DNA of 64,000 bases from Spirochaetia bacterium (GTDB taxonomy: Bacteria > Spirochaetota > Leptospiria > Leptospirales > Leptonemataceae): the NCBI GenBank assembly GCA_009885105.1, contig VFLI01000024.1, positions 1 through 64,000 on the forward strand, in the 5' to 3' direction. Of the stretch, positions 27,560 to 37,586 are shown one piece after another. Below the pieces are notes generated by a model that searched no databases, was not told where the DNA came from, and saw nothing but the letters and a program-made list of their open reading frames with translations. How positions within the stretch are numbered: the first letter of the stretch is position 1; each line of letters opens with the position of its first letter. Made by a program: the position numbers and the translations under genes.

Positions 27560-29437
27560 ATGTCCGGGGAAACTTTCAAGCCTTCTAAGTTTACAATTCT
27601 CGTAAAACTGATTCTTATCATATCGGCGATCAATATTGCGGCCCTTGCTACCATGACGATCATTGCCACATATTCATTTAAAAAAGACAACAAAGGACAG
27701 ATACTCGATTCAAATCTGCGTCTGGCCAGGCTCATGAGCTCAAAAACACAGTCAGAATTCAAGACTAAGATATTTCAGGCGCGGCAGCTCTGCGGAATGC
27801 TGAAGGACACGGATGATGAAGAAGCGGAACAGGATTTCTTCTTCAAGAATAACGGAGACTTCATATTCTTGGCAGTGCTGAGATTGGAGGATGGACGTCC
27901 TGATATCTCTAATTCCTACTATAATGAATATTTTCTCGTCGGCAACCGGGTGGAAAAAAAATCTTTAGGCGAATCGGCAGGCAGAGTGCGGGCTGAAATA
28001 TCAAAGGCTTCCAACGGCATTTCGACTGTGTTCAATGCCTCGCCTCATCTGGGATTTCCGGCGATAGGCGTAGCGATTCCATACAGGGAGGGGATTGCAG
28101 GACGCGTGATTCTGACATACCTGGCCCCGGCAGAGTTCCTGAAAACTTTTCAGACAACAGGAGCGGAAAAATCTTTTCTTGTGAACGGCGAGGGGCAGCT
28201 GATCGCGCATCCGGATTCGCGGCTTCTGCTGGCCGGAAAAATGATGAATGAGGATCCGTTCGTTCACAGAGTTCTGGAAAATAAAGATATGAATGGCCAG
28301 ACATCATACCTGGACAACGCAGGAAACACGAATCTGGGAGCCTTTCAGAAAATTGAGATTTCAGGTTTGAGCATTTTTACAGTTATCGATGAAGCTGTCG
28401 CATTTGAAGCGGTAGCGAACATTCAGCGGCGGAATATCATCATTGCCCTGATCGTGATAAATGTCAGTTTTGTTATCGTCTATTTATTTTCCCGCACATT
28501 GAGCCAGCCGCTGGAACTCCTGGTGGGGGCCACGCATAAAATACAGGCCGGGGATTTCGAGGTTCATATCAAGCCTCAATCCCGGGATGAGATCGGATCT
28601 CTGACGCATTCGTTTACGGATATGGCGCGCGGTCTTAAAGAAAGAGAAATGATAAAGGATGCATTCGGAAAATTCGTGAACAAAGAAATCGCCGCAAAGG
28701 TTCTCCGTGGAGAAATCAAACTGGGCGGCGAGGAAAAAAACTGCGCGGTTTTCTTTTCCGATCTGCGAAATTTTACTGCAATGTCAGAGAGACTGAAACC
28801 GGAGGAAGTTGTCGAATTCCTGAACGAATATTTCAGCGTTATGGTCGACTGTGTTAAGAGAACGGGCGGAGTTGTGGATAAATTTATCGGTGATGCAATC
28901 ATGGCCCACTGGGGCGCTGTGGAAACCACCGGCGCCGACACAGAAAATTCCATCAACTGCGCGCTGCAAATGCGTCAGGCGCTGATAAAATTCAATTCCA
29001 TTCCCAAAACAAAAAGCGGCGTGGACAAACCGCCCGCGCAGTTTGGCTGCGGCATCAACGCGGGTCCCGTGATCTCCGGTCAGATCGGATCGGAAGAAAA
29101 GCTTGAATTCACAATAATCGGGGATACTGTAAATCTTGCCTCCAGAATTGAGCAGTTGAACAAACCGTTCGGAACTGATGTGCTGGTATCGGAAGAAGCC
29201 TACGAACAGGTGAAGCACATATTCAAGGCGCAGAAAATGCCCGCGATCACAGTGAAGGGAAAAGAGAAACCGCAGATAATTTACGCAATTCTGGGGCGCA
29301 TAGACGACAATGATTCGCCGAGTTCTCTCACGAGGGTGCGCGAGATGACCGGTCTTCATTTTGATGAGAAAAAGTTCAAGGAATTCGATCCGAACAATCA
29401 GGATGAAAAGAAGTACGAGATAATCGGCAATTCATGA
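27560..29437 (+). CDS. Cache-HAMP adenylate cyclase
   Basis: A 625-residue class III cyclase. Transmembrane helix at about 12-34, a periplasmic Cache domain to about 290 (FLVNGEGQLIAHPDSR), helix at about 295-315, HAMP, then the cyclase domain from about 390. Metal ligands Asp401 (FFSDLRNFT) and Asp445 (FIGDAIMA), Lys441 and IIGDTVNLASR are present, so ATP cyclisation is expected. The stop overlaps the start of the FecR-domain gene as ATGA, so the two are translated together. It has no GAF domain, unlike the cyclase at 3749. Confidence 0.9.
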   Translation: MSGETFKPSKFTILVKLILIISAINIAALATMTIIATYSFKKDNKGQILDSNLRLARLMSSKTQSEFKTKIFQARQLCGMLKDTDDEEAEQDFFFKNNGDFIFLAVLRLEDGRPDISNSYYNEYFLVGNRVEKKSLGESAGRVRAEISKASNGISTVFNASPHLGFPAIGVAIPYREGIAGRVILTYLAPAEFLKTFQTTGAEKSFLVNGEGQLIAHPDSRLLLAGKMMNEDPFVHRVLENKDMNGQTSYLDNAGNTNLGAFQKIEISGLSIFTVIDEAVAFEAVANIQRRNIIIALIVINVSFVIVYLFSRTLSQPLELLVGATHKIQAGDFEVHIKPQSRDEIGSLTHSFTDMARGLKEREMIKDAFGKFVNKEIAAKVLRGEIKLGGEEKNCAVFFSDLRNFTAMSERLKPEEVVEFLNEYFSVMVDCVKRTGGVVDKFIGDAIMAHWGAVETTGADTENSINCALQMRQALIKFNSIPKTKSGVDKPPAQFGCGINAGPVISGQIGSEEKLEFTIIGDTVNLASRIEQLNKPFGTDVLVSEEAYEQVKHIFKAQKMPAITVKGKEKPQIIYAILGRIDDNDSPSSLTRVREMTGLHFDEKKFKEFDPNNQDEKKYEIIGNS

Positions 29438-31560
29438 ACCGCGATATTAAAGTAATCGGCGCCAGCGCGCTTACACTGGCAGCTCTGAGCTTCACGCTCT
29501 GGTATGATTTTACGCATACAGCTCGTCGAAGCGGCGTCAAACCCATCGGCGAACATATTCAGAGGACTGCGTCGACGGAAAGACGACTGTCATCTCAGGT
29601 AGTCTGGGATGATCTTGATGTCAGCGACATTGTGTACAATGAGGACACGATACGAACAGGAGCCCAGTCGGGTTCTGTAATACGTTTGAAGGACGGCACC
29701 CTGATAAAGCTGGCTGAGAACTCAATGATCGTGCTTGTCATGGCGGACGAAATAGTGCAGCTCGAGATGAAGGAAGGCTCCATTGAGGCAAAAAGACAGA
29801 CCGGCAGCTCCGGTGAGATACAGATGCGCGTCAACGACAGAACCACAACGGTTAAAGACGGCGATATCTCGCTTACCCGCACCGGTGAAAGCGGCGTGGA
29901 GGTGGAGGTCAGATCAGGAAGCGCGGTGGTTTCTTCAGGTACGGAAACCGTCAATGTTGAGGCGGGCAGGACTGCAAAGACTGAGGATGAAAAGATCACG
30001 GTGCACGTTTCTCCCATTCTGCGACTGCCGGAAAATCAAACCATACTGAATATTGAAAATGAACAGGCGTCTGTGGATTTTTCCTGGGACAGTGCAAACC
30101 TGGAAACACGTCTGGAAATCTCTTCCGGTACCGATTTTCGCGATGCCAATCATCCCGCAGCAGGCACCGGCGGCGGCCGTGTAAATCTATCCCCGGGACA
30201 GTACTGGTGGCGTCTGCAGTACAAATCGGGGGGAACCACCTATGAGGCGACCGAGGCCCGGGCTCTGATTGTCAAGCAGATTGAAAAACCCAGACTCGTT
30301 GTCCCCGGTGACGGCGATAAGATAAACGGAGAACCGGAAGCTTCCATAAACTTTTTGTGGTCGAATTCGCAGGAAGAAATCGGTCAGGTGGAAGTGGCCG
30401 CCGATGCGGGTTTCCAGCATATTGTGTGGAGCGCCTCCTCGCAGACAAAGAATCTTCTGCATTCCTTCCCCGCCTGGGATTACTTCTGGCGCGTGAAAAG
30501 CACGGCCGGTGACATCAGTGTTTACAGCAGAGTGAACAGATTTTCGATACAGAAACCTCCCCGGGACGAGCCTCCTGAACTGGTGAGGCCCTCGATGAAT
30601 CAGATTTTTGGTTTTCCTGCGCAGCCTGAGGGTATGGTGCTTGCCTGGAGCGCGGGTCGATCCAACAATAAATTCGAACTCTGGATTTCTACGGATGCCG
30701 ATTTCAAGATAAATCCGTCTAAAATAATTACAATGGAATCATTCTACTCTCTGGCTTCACCGGAAGAGGGAACCTACTATTGGAAAGTCCGAAATATCGG
30801 AGGTCTGGAACCTTCGGAATTTTCCCAGACTCGCCGGTTCAGTCTTCGAAAATATGAAAATCCGGAACTGTCAGCCCCCGGAGCCGGTGAGGCTGTTTTT
30901 CTGGACGAGATCCCCGCTCAGGGTCTGCCGTTTCGCTGGGATCTCCCGGTGCCGAATGCTGTTTTTCTTTTCACGCTCCGATCAGGCGGAAGTGTCGTGA
31001 AACAGGAAAGAGTGAACGGCACAGGGCTGTATGTGAGAGGTCTCGGACAGGACGATTACACATGGGACGTGGAGCTCATTGACGCTTCAGGCCGCTCGTT
31101 GTCAAAAGCCAGCCGGGAATTTCGAATATTCCGTTCTCCGGGAAGTCCGGTGATGGCAGAACCGGCACCGGCGCAGGTTGTCGACTTGACGGATAAAAAT
31201 GAATTGCAGTTCTCCTGGAGAAAAACTCCCGATGCCGAATTCTATATTCTGAAAGTCTTCAAAATGGAAAACAATCGTCCTGTACAGATTGCATCTCAAA
31301 GAACGGATGAACTGAGTTATGTTCATAACGATCTGCCGAAGCTTGACGTCGGTCAATTCCGATGGAGTCTTCAGGCCTTCCGCACTGTTGGCGGCAGAGA
31401 ATATGCAGGTCCGGTGTCGACAGGCAATTTCTCCATATACATCAAACCGCTCGATGCGCCGCGTATTAATATGAAGAAAAGAGAACGGCCTTCGAATCAG
31501 GGTCCGTCTTCGCGTCCGCCCGGAAATGATCCTCTGCCGGAAACAGGAGGCAGCCGATGA
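29434..31560 (+). CDS. FecR-domain protein with repeated fibronectin-like domains
   Basis: 708 residues. A signal anchor (IGASALTLAALSFTLWY) comes first, then a FecR domain at about 50-190 (DTIRTGAQSGSVIRLKDGT, LAENSMIVLV). Four or more repeated modules of about 100 residues follow, each ending near WRL/WRV motifs (QYWWRLQYKSGG, WDYFWRVKSTAG, TYYWKVRNIGG), and a Pro-rich tail. It is likely periplasmic and envelope-bound. The operon with a cyclase suggests it senses or transmits an envelope signal. It overlaps both the cyclase and the next gene by four bases. FecR here is unlinked to any sigma factor. Confidence 0.8.
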   Translation: MNRDIKVIGASALTLAALSFTLWYDFTHTARRSGVKPIGEHIQRTASTERRLSSQVVWDDLDVSDIVYNEDTIRTGAQSGSVIRLKDGTLIKLAENSMIVLVMADEIVQLEMKEGSIEAKRQTGSSGEIQMRVNDRTTTVKDGDISLTRTGESGVEVEVRSGSAVVSSGTETVNVEAGRTAKTEDEKITVHVSPILRLPENQTILNIENEQASVDFSWDSANLETRLEISSGTDFRDANHPAAGTGGGRVNLSPGQYWWRLQYKSGGTTYEATEARALIVKQIEKPRLVVPGDGDKINGEPEASINFLWSNSQEEIGQVEVAADAGFQHIVWSASSQTKNLLHSFPAWDYFWRVKSTAGDISVYSRVNRFSIQKPPRDEPPELVRPSMNQIFGFPAQPEGMVLAWSAGRSNNKFELWISTDADFKINPSKIITMESFYSLASPEEGTYYWKVRNIGGLEPSEFSQTRRFSLRKYENPELSAPGAGEAVFLDEIPAQGLPFRWDLPVPNAVFLFTLRSGGSVVKQERVNGTGLYVRGLGQDDYTWDVELIDASGRSLSKASREFRIFRSPGSPVMAEPAPAQVVDLTDKNELQFSWRKTPDAEFYILKVFKMENNRPVQIASQRTDELSYVHNDLPKLDVGQFRWSLQAFRTVGGREYAGPVSTGNFSIYIKPLDAPRINMKKRERPSNQGPSSRPPGNDPLPETGGSR

Positions 31561-32474
31561 AGCGCGTCTGGTTTATATACTTTGTATTAATTCTGCCTCT
31601 TACTGCCCAGCAGGTTGTGGAGGAGACAATCGACTGGGACGTCGTGGATGGAGCGAAAGGATACCGTATTGAAGTGCAGAAGGCTGAGGGAGAAACAGTT
31701 TTTGAGAAAGAGGTGGCGGAGAATAAAATCAGTCTTTCTCTACCGGAAGGCCGGTACCGGCTGCGTGTCGCCGCTATCAATAAATTTCGGAGAACTTCTT
31801 CCTGGTCCGAATGGGAAGACCTGGAATTGAAATTCATTCCGCCTCGCTCAGAGACGGCTTCCATCCGGCCCGAGAATCAGACAGTGGAGAGAAAACCTGC
31901 CGGGAACGAGACTGCGGCCTCTCAGCCGGAAAACAGCTCGGTGGAAAGAAAGCCCGCTGAAAATACGGCTGCTCAGAATACAACGGCCATGAATGAAACT
32001 GCCGTAACAGAACAGCCTGTTGTCAACGATGGAGCCTTTTTTCGGAGTCTGATTTTTCCAGGTCTCGGGCAGCTCAAACGGGGTGAAAGAGGCAAGGGCT
32101 ATTTCTACCTTGCGGCTGCGGGAGGGACAGCTCTGTTTGCTGTGGTGTCATACCGGAATCTACTGTCGGCACAGCAGGAATACAATAACTCCACAATTCC
32201 TGCTGCACTCAATTTGGTATCTTTCCCGGCCGGATACTTCCTCAGTCAGAATTACCTGAGTACTCTTCACGACAGGGCGGAAGGGTATTCAAGATCTACA
32301 AATCTCTCAATATTGGCCTACCTCTGTATCTGGGGATACAATCTTTACGATATCAGGCAGCCAAGAAGTATTGAGCCCGGACATGTTTCGATTCGCTGGA
32401 GTTCATTTAATGAAAGGAGCATTTCTTTCGGACCGAGTCGAAGGGATGAAATCTCCATTTCCCTTCAATTTTAA
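31557..32474 (+). CDS. FPGLGQ-motif (DUF5683-like) membrane protein
   Basis: 305 residues: signal peptide ending near LTAQQ, a fibronectin-like module (IDWDVVDGAKGYRIEVQKAE), then an Asn/Thr/Glu-rich spacer with a repeated unit (ENQTVERKPAGNE, ENSSVERKPAEN). Next is a membrane part starting FFRSLIFPGLGQLKRGERGKG, typical of DUF5683-type proteins, and a beta-rich end. It shares the fibronectin-like fold with the preceding protein, with which it overlaps by four bases, so they probably interact in the envelope. Confidence 0.7.
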   Translation: MKRVWFIYFVLILPLTAQQVVEETIDWDVVDGAKGYRIEVQKAEGETVFEKEVAENKISLSLPEGRYRLRVAAINKFRRTSSWSEWEDLELKFIPPRSETASIRPENQTVERKPAGNETAASQPENSSVERKPAENTAAQNTTAMNETAVTEQPVVNDGAFFRSLIFPGLGQLKRGERGKGYFYLAAAGGTALFAVVSYRNLLSAQQEYNNSTIPAALNLVSFPAGYFLSQNYLSTLHDRAEGYSRSTNLSILAYLCIWGYNLYDIRQPRSIEPGHVSIRWSSFNERSISFGPSRRDEISISLQF

Positions 32475-32516
32475 CAAAAAAGATCAAAAAACAGTGTTTT
32501 TGCAGTCTTTAATCAC

Positions 32517-32545
32517 TTGACAGCAGGGACCCCAATACCTATTTT
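32517..32545 (+). promoter_or_regulatory. Sigma-70-type promoter of the heat-shock operon
   Basis: TTGACA at 32517-32522 and TATTTT at 32540-32545 with a 17-base spacer. Transcription would start near 32552, immediately before the CIRCE element, so HrcA binding would block it. Confidence 0.75.
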
Positions 32546-32556
32546 TAACTCATAGG

Positions 32557-32583
32557 TTAGCACTCGGCGCATGAGAGTGCCAA
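32557..32583 (+). promoter_or_regulatory. CIRCE operator
   Basis: TTAGCACTC-9-GAGTGCCAA matches the consensus TTAGCACTC-N9-GAGTGCTAA with one mismatch in the right arm. It lies just after the predicted start site of the hrcA operon. An ATG falls in its spacer at 32571 and is unlikely to be the hrcA start. Confidence 0.95.
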
Positions 32584-32594
32584 TCGGACATAAG

Positions 32595-33680
32595 ATGCAT
32601 ATGGCTGGTCAGAATAACAGGGACAATGATATAAATTTACGCCAGAAGGAAATACTCCGGCTGGTGGTTGACGGTTATATCCAGCGTGCCCGCCCGGTCA
32701 GCAGTTTCTACATTGCACGTAACTACAATCCGGCGTTGAGCTCGGCAACAATCCGTTCGATTTTTTCAGACCTGGAAAGCAAAGGATATCTATATTCGCC
32801 TCACCGCAGCGCGGGACGAATTCCCACTGCCCGAGGCTACAGACTGTATGTGGAGCAGCTGCCGGAAAAGCTGGCAATACCGGAAGCGGATATGAAATTC
32901 ATCCAGAAAGAATATCTGAAAAGGGATTTTCAGCTCTATGACATACTGGACGTCACTTCAAAAATTCTCAGCATGATGACGAATTATGCCGGTTTTGTTG
33001 TGGGTCCGGAACCAGAGCAGGCTGTTCTTAAACATATCGAGCTTATCGATATGGGTCAGGATGAGGTGCTGGTTGTGATGGTCACTCGATCCGGAGCGGT
33101 TTACAGCAAAATATTGTACCTGGAAAAACGCATCCCGCGCGATTATCTTCATAAAATTTCTCAATATTTAAATGACACGTTTAAGGGCTGCGACCTTCGC
33201 GATATTCGCAACCGGCTTGATTCAGATCAGGCAGGCGATGAAGATATTCTGCAGTATTTTTCCATGATCGCGCGGACAATATCTGCCAATTTTGACTCGG
33301 TCAAGGGAGAAGAGCAGTTCTTCACATCCGGTCTGGACAACCTGTACGCTCTGATATCGCGCGGAAAAAGCGAACGAATCCGCGAGCTCGGGTATTTTTT
33401 CGAATCGAGCGAACAGCTGCGCCGGATTTTCAAGAAAACTCTGAATCTGGACGATGTTTTTGTTCTCATCGACGATGAAGACAACAACAGCAATGATTAT
33501 GAAAAAGACGACAGACTCAATGATATTTCAATTGTAAGCGGCAGTTACAGGATGGGAGAAAAACGAATCGGAGCGATCGGTGTCGTAGGCCCGAACCGCA
33601 TGGATTACAATCGAGTGATCAGCATAGTTGAATATGTCCGGTGCCTGATTTCCAACATGATCACAAGAATGAGCAATTGA
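32595..33680 (+). CDS. hrcA: Heat-inducible transcription repressor
   Basis: Binds CIRCE and represses the dnaK operon. About 361 residues from the ATG at 32595 (an ATG at 32601 is equally possible); the frame is open further upstream but that part overlaps the CIRCE operator. The N-terminal winged helix (LRQKEILRLVVDGYIQRARP, SSATIRSIFSDLESKGYL, SAGRIPTARGYRLYV) and the central GAF-like dimerisation domain (VIGVVGP-type end: IGAIGVVGPNRMDYNRV) are conserved. It is the first gene of hrcA-grpE-dnaK-dnaJ, with autoregulation through the operator at 32557. Confidence 0.96.
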   Translation: MHMAGQNNRDNDINLRQKEILRLVVDGYIQRARPVSSFYIARNYNPALSSATIRSIFSDLESKGYLYSPHRSAGRIPTARGYRLYVEQLPEKLAIPEADMKFIQKEYLKRDFQLYDILDVTSKILSMMTNYAGFVVGPEPEQAVLKHIELIDMGQDEVLVVMVTRSGAVYSKILYLEKRIPRDYLHKISQYLNDTFKGCDLRDIRNRLDSDQAGDEDILQYFSMIARTISANFDSVKGEEQFFTSGLDNLYALISRGKSERIRELGYFFESSEQLRRIFKKTLNLDDVFVLIDDEDNNSNDYEKDDRLNDISIVSGSYRMGEKRIGAIGVVGPNRMDYNRVISIVEYVRCLISNMITRMSN

Positions 33681-33695
33681 ATAACGGAGCACGAT

Positions 33696-34373
33696 ATGAA
33701 CAATCAAACTGAAGTAAGCGCCGCAGATGAATTTTCAGAGAAAATTGAGGGCGTGGATATCGCTCCTGGGCGCAAAACCGCGCCGCAGGAGAGCTCAAAA
33801 ACGGCCGCAGATGCGAACGAGGGCAGTATTGAAACTGAAAATCAGGGCGAACTGATCGAATCGCTGACAAAAGATTTAGATGAGGCGAAACGCGAAGTAC
33901 AGGAATTGAAAGACGCCTGGGCCCGGGAGCGCGCAGAATTCATCAATTTCAAAAAAAGATCCTCCGCGGAGCTGGGAAAAAGCCGCGTCTATGCAGTTTC
34001 GAAATTCGCAGGATCGCTGCTGAGCGTTCTGGACAATCTGGATCGCGTGCTCGGCGTGAAATCATCGGATGGATCCGTCGCCAGTTTTCTGGAGGGTGTT
34101 CAGATGATCCGGCAGGAGTTTGTTTCCGTACTGGAACGAGAAAATATTAAGGCGATACAGCCCGTCGATGCTCCGTTTGATCCTTTCATCATGGAGGCGA
34201 TTGCCTCGGAAGAGAGAGAAGGACTGGAAACAGACACCGTGGTGGATGTTTACCAGGCCGGGTACTACATGGAATACGGGGACGGAGAAAAACAGATCAT
34301 CCGACCGGCCAGAGTGAGAGTCGGAAAAGCGCCGTCGGCAGCAAAGAAGCAGGAAGTAAACGAAACAAATTGA
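33696..34373 (+). CDS. grpE: Nucleotide exchange factor GrpE
   Basis: Releases ADP from DnaK. 225 residues: a polar, poorly conserved N-terminal stretch, a long coiled-coil helix (LTKDLDEAKREVQELKDAWA, then RAEFINFKKRSSAE) and the C-terminal beta domain with VDAPFDPFIMEAI and VVDVYQAGYYMEYGD. It follows hrcA by 15 bases behind a GGAG-type site. The region before dnaK (34374-34436) is AT-rich and contains an AAGGA ribosome site only. Confidence 0.95.
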   Translation: MNNQTEVSAADEFSEKIEGVDIAPGRKTAPQESSKTAADANEGSIETENQGELIESLTKDLDEAKREVQELKDAWARERAEFINFKKRSSAELGKSRVYAVSKFAGSLLSVLDNLDRVLGVKSSDGSVASFLEGVQMIRQEFVSVLERENIKAIQPVDAPFDPFIMEAIASEEREGLETDTVVDVYQAGYYMEYGDGEKQIIRPARVRVGKAPSAAKKQEVNETN

Positions 34374-34436
34374 GAAATAATTAGTAATATATATTAACAA
34401 TAAAAATATCAGCAAATTTACTTAAGGAAAAAGAAC

Positions 34437-36383
34437 ATGGCAAAGGAAAAAATTATAGGAATCGATCTGGGGACAACGAACTCCTGCGTGGCGATCATGG
34501 AAGGCGGCGAGCCTGTAGTGATTCAGAACGCGGAGGGAACCAGGACAACTCCATCCGTTGTGGCGCTGACGGATAAAGAAACCAGGCTCGTTGGACAGAT
34601 TGCGAAAAACCAGGCAATAACCAACGCCCACAACACAATTCGCAGCGTGAAGAGGTTCATGGGCCGCCGTCATTCAGAAGTGGCAGCGGAAATGGGAATG
34701 GTTCCGTACAAGGTCATTCGCTCCGGAAGCGAGGGCGTGAAAATTGAAACCGACTACGGCTCGTACACTCCTCAGGAAATCTCGGCAATCATACTTCAGA
34801 AAATGAAGCAGACGGCGGAGGATTACCTGGGAACGAAAGTAACAAAAGCAGTGATCACGGTGCCCGCCTATTTCAACGACGAGCAGCGTCAGGCGACAAA
34901 AGACGCCGGAAGAATCGCCGGGCTGGAAGTTGAGCGCATTATTAACGAACCCACCGCTGCGGCGCTGGCCTACGGTCTGGACAGAAAAACCGGAAATCTG
35001 AAAATTGCCGTGTACGACCTGGGCGGCGGAACTTTCGATATTTCCATTCTGGAACTCGGGGACGGCGTTTTTGAAGTGAAGTCGACCAACGGAGACACGC
35101 ATCTGGGCGGAGATGACTTTGACCAGGTGATTATAGAATGGTTGATTTCAGAATTCAAAAAAGAAACCGCAATCGATATCGGCAAAGATAAGATGGCCCT
35201 GCAGCGTCTGAAAGAGGCTGCGGAAAAAGCAAAAATCGAACTCTCCGGCACGATGCAGTCGCAGATCAATATTCCATTTGTGACAGCGGACGCCAGCGGG
35301 CCGCGTCACCTGAATATCAGTCTGACCCGGTCCAAGTTTGATCAGCTGACAAGACATCTTGTTGAGAAAACCAGGATGCCGTGCGAAAACGCGCTTCGCG
35401 ACGCGGGAATGACCATGAAGGACATTGAAGAAGTCGTTCTGGTCGGCGGATCAACACGAATCCCGGCTGTTCAGGAACTCGTCAGACAGCTGTTTGGCCG
35501 CGAGCCGAACCGTTCCGTGAATCCGGATGAAGTTGTCGCTGTGGGCGCCGCCATTCAGGGCGGTGTGCTCGCCGGAGAAGTGACCGACGTTCTGCTTCTC
35601 GACGTGACTCCGCTTTCTCTGGGAATAGAAACTCTGGGCGGTGTGTTCACAAAACTCATTGAGAGAAATACAACCATACCGACCAGGAAATCTCAAATAT
35701 TCTCAACGGCCGCGGACAATCAGACAGCCGTGTCGGTGCATGTTCTGCAGGGCGAGCGCGAAATGGCTTCGCACAACAGAACACTGGCAAGGTTCGACCT
35801 TCTGGGCCTTCCACCGGCGCCTCGGGGCGTTCCTCAGATCGAGGTTACGTTCGATATTGATGCCAACGGAATTGTCCATGTATCTGCAAAAGATCTGGGC
35901 ACCGGAAAAGAGCAGAAGATCCGGGTGGAAAGCACCAGCGGTCTTTCGGACGATGAAATCAAGCGTATGGTCGAGGAAGCCAGATCGAACGAGCAGCGCG
36001 ATAAAGAAGAGCGCGAAATTGCGGAAGCTAAAAATGAAGCGGACAGTCTCACATACAGTCTGGAAAAATTGATGGCCGACGCCGGGGACAAGGTAAGCGC
36101 AGAAGATAAAAAGCAGGCCGAAGACGTGATAAAACATGTCAGAGCTGAGCTTGCGTCGGGAGACCGCGGACGCATCATGGCGGCCAGAGACGAAATCAAA
36201 AAAGTTTCCATGGATCTCGGACAGAAATTCTATTCGGCAAGCCAGGCGGCCGGCGGCGGGGCGCAGCCCGGCGCGGAAGGACCGCAGGGTTCTCAGGGAG
36301 GCGGCTCTCACGAATCGTCAGGCCCTTCAGGCGAGAAAGTAGTCGATGCTGATTACACTGTTGTTGACGATGATAAAAAATAA
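34437..36383 (+). CDS. dnaK: Chaperone DnaK (Hsp70)
   Basis: 648 residues. ATPase motifs [54 protein letters not shown] and [16 protein letters not shown] are all conserved. The substrate domain starts near [17 protein letters not shown] and the lid ends in a Gly/Gln-rich linker with the C-terminal [15 protein letters not shown] strong AAGGAAAAAG ribosome site precedes the ATG. It is the third gene of the CIRCE-controlled operon. Confidence 0.99.
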   Translation: MAKEKIIGIDLGTTNSCVAIMEGGEPVVIQNAEGTRTTPSVVALTDKETRLVGQIAKNQAITNAHNTIRSVKRFMGRRHSEVAAEMGMVPYKVIRSGSEGVKIETDYGSYTPQEISAIILQKMKQTAEDYLGTKVTKAVITVPAYFNDEQRQATKDAGRIAGLEVERIINEPTAAALAYGLDRKTGNLKIAVYDLGGGTFDISILELGDGVFEVKSTNGDTHLGGDDFDQVIIEWLISEFKKETAIDIGKDKMALQRLKEAAEKAKIELSGTMQSQINIPFVTADASGPRHLNISLTRSKFDQLTRHLVEKTRMPCENALRDAGMTMKDIEEVVLVGGSTRIPAVQELVRQLFGREPNRSVNPDEVVAVGAAIQGGVLAGEVTDVLLLDVTPLSLGIETLGGVFTKLIERNTTIPTRKSQIFSTAADNQTAVSVHVLQGEREMASHNRTLARFDLLGLPPAPRGVPQIEVTFDIDANGIVHVSAKDLGTGKEQKIRVESTSGLSDDEIKRMVEEARSNEQRDKEEREIAEAKNEADSLTYSLEKLMADAGDKVSAEDKKQAEDVIKHVRAELASGDRGRIMAARDEIKKVSMDLGQKFYSASQAAGGGAQPGAEGPQGSQGGGSHESSGPSGEKVVDADYTVVDDDKK

Positions 36384-36422
36384 GCTCGATGCGGGACTTT
36401 TGTTTGTGAATGGAAACACATA

Positions 36423-37526
36423 ATGGCTGATAGAGATTATTACGAAATTCTCGGAGTGGCGAAAGACGCTTCGAAGGATGATATTAAGAAGGCGTACAGA
36501 AAACTGGCCATTCAGTTCCATCCTGACAAAAACCGCGGAGACAAGGCAGCTGAGGAAAAGTTCAAAGAAGCCACGGAGGCTTATGAAGTTCTGTCAGATG
36601 ATCAGAAGCGGGCCAGTTATAACCAGTTTGGAAAATCCGGTGTGGGACAGGGCGGGCAGGGATTCGGTTACAGAGCGTACACGGATTTTTCGGATATTTT
36701 CGGGGACATCGGGGATATTTTTTCCGAGTTTTTCGGCAACCAGGGCGGCGGCGGACCTTCTGCAGGACGAAGGGGCGGCAGCCGGCGCGGTTCCGATCTA
36801 AGATACAATCTAGAAATAAGTTTGGAAGACGCCGCTCTTGGAAAAGAAATAAAAATTGAGATCCCAAGATCGGAAACTTGCGAGGATTGCGGCGGATCGG
36901 GAGCCAAAAAAGGCAGCATGCCTGTCGCCTGTTCCATGTGTCAGGGCAGCGGTCATGTTAGAAGATCGCAGGGCTTTTTTTCTGTAACCACGACATGTCC
37001 CCAGTGCCAGGGTCAGGGCAAAACAATCAAGGATCCGTGCAAAGGATGTTCCGGATCCGGGTTGATAGAAAAAAAACGGACGCTTCATATAAAAATACCT
37101 GCCGGAGTGGAATCGGGGAGCCGGATCCGCGTAAGCGGCGAAGGGGAAGCGGGACCCGGCGGAGGACCCTCCGGCGATCTCTATGTGGTTACTCACATAA
37201 AGAAGCATTCGCTGTATCAGCGCGAGGGCAATGATATTGTCGTCCAGAAGAATATTCCTATCACAACAGCGATACTGGGCGGAGAAATTGAAGTGCCCAC
37301 GATTGAAGGTAAAAGCGCCAGAATGAAGATTCCGCCTGGAACGGAAAGCGGACAGATATTCCGCCTGAAAGGAAAAGGCATGCCCTATCTGGGCGGATAC
37401 GGAAAGGGCGACCAGCATGTTATCATTCAGGTGACCACGCCGCGCAATCTGAACCGCAGAGCCCGGGAGCTTGTTCTTGAGCTTGCGAAAGAATTGAATG
37501 AGGAAATCCAGGCAGCCGCCAAATAA
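36423..37526 (+). CDS. dnaJ: Chaperone DnaJ (Hsp40)
   Basis: 367 residues. J domain ([20 protein letters not shown]) with the HPD motif, a Gly/Phe-rich linker, and the zinc domain with four CxxCxGxG repeats ([32 protein letters not shown]). The C-terminal client-binding domains follow, with [19 protein letters not shown]-type sequence. It stimulates DnaK ATPase and delivers clients. It follows dnaK by 39 bases and completes the heat-shock operon. Confidence 0.98.
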   Translation: MADRDYYEILGVAKDASKDDIKKAYRKLAIQFHPDKNRGDKAAEEKFKEATEAYEVLSDDQKRASYNQFGKSGVGQGGQGFGYRAYTDFSDIFGDIGDIFSEFFGNQGGGGPSAGRRGGSRRGSDLRYNLEISLEDAALGKEIKIEIPRSETCEDCGGSGAKKGSMPVACSMCQGSGHVRRSQGFFSVTTTCPQCQGQGKTIKDPCKGCSGSGLIEKKRTLHIKIPAGVESGSRIRVSGEGEAGPGGGPSGDLYVVTHIKKHSLYQREGNDIVVQKNIPITTAILGGEIEVPTIEGKSARMKIPPGTESGQIFRLKGKGMPYLGGYGKGDQHVIIQVTTPRNLNRRARELVLELAKELNEEIQAAAK

Positions 37527-37586
37527 ATACCGAGCGGAAGGGTATGTCATGAGAAGATTTGTGACGCCCGATTGAGGGAAGAAATT

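Noticed and set aside
32571-32594. ATG inside the CIRCE spacer as the hrcA start
   Set aside because: It would place the operator inside the coding region and the transcript would start only about 20 bases before it without a ribosome site. The ATGs at 32595 and 32601 are better.
35703-36311. 202-codon open frame on the minus strand
   Set aside because: It is antisense to the dnaK substrate-binding domain and has no family features.
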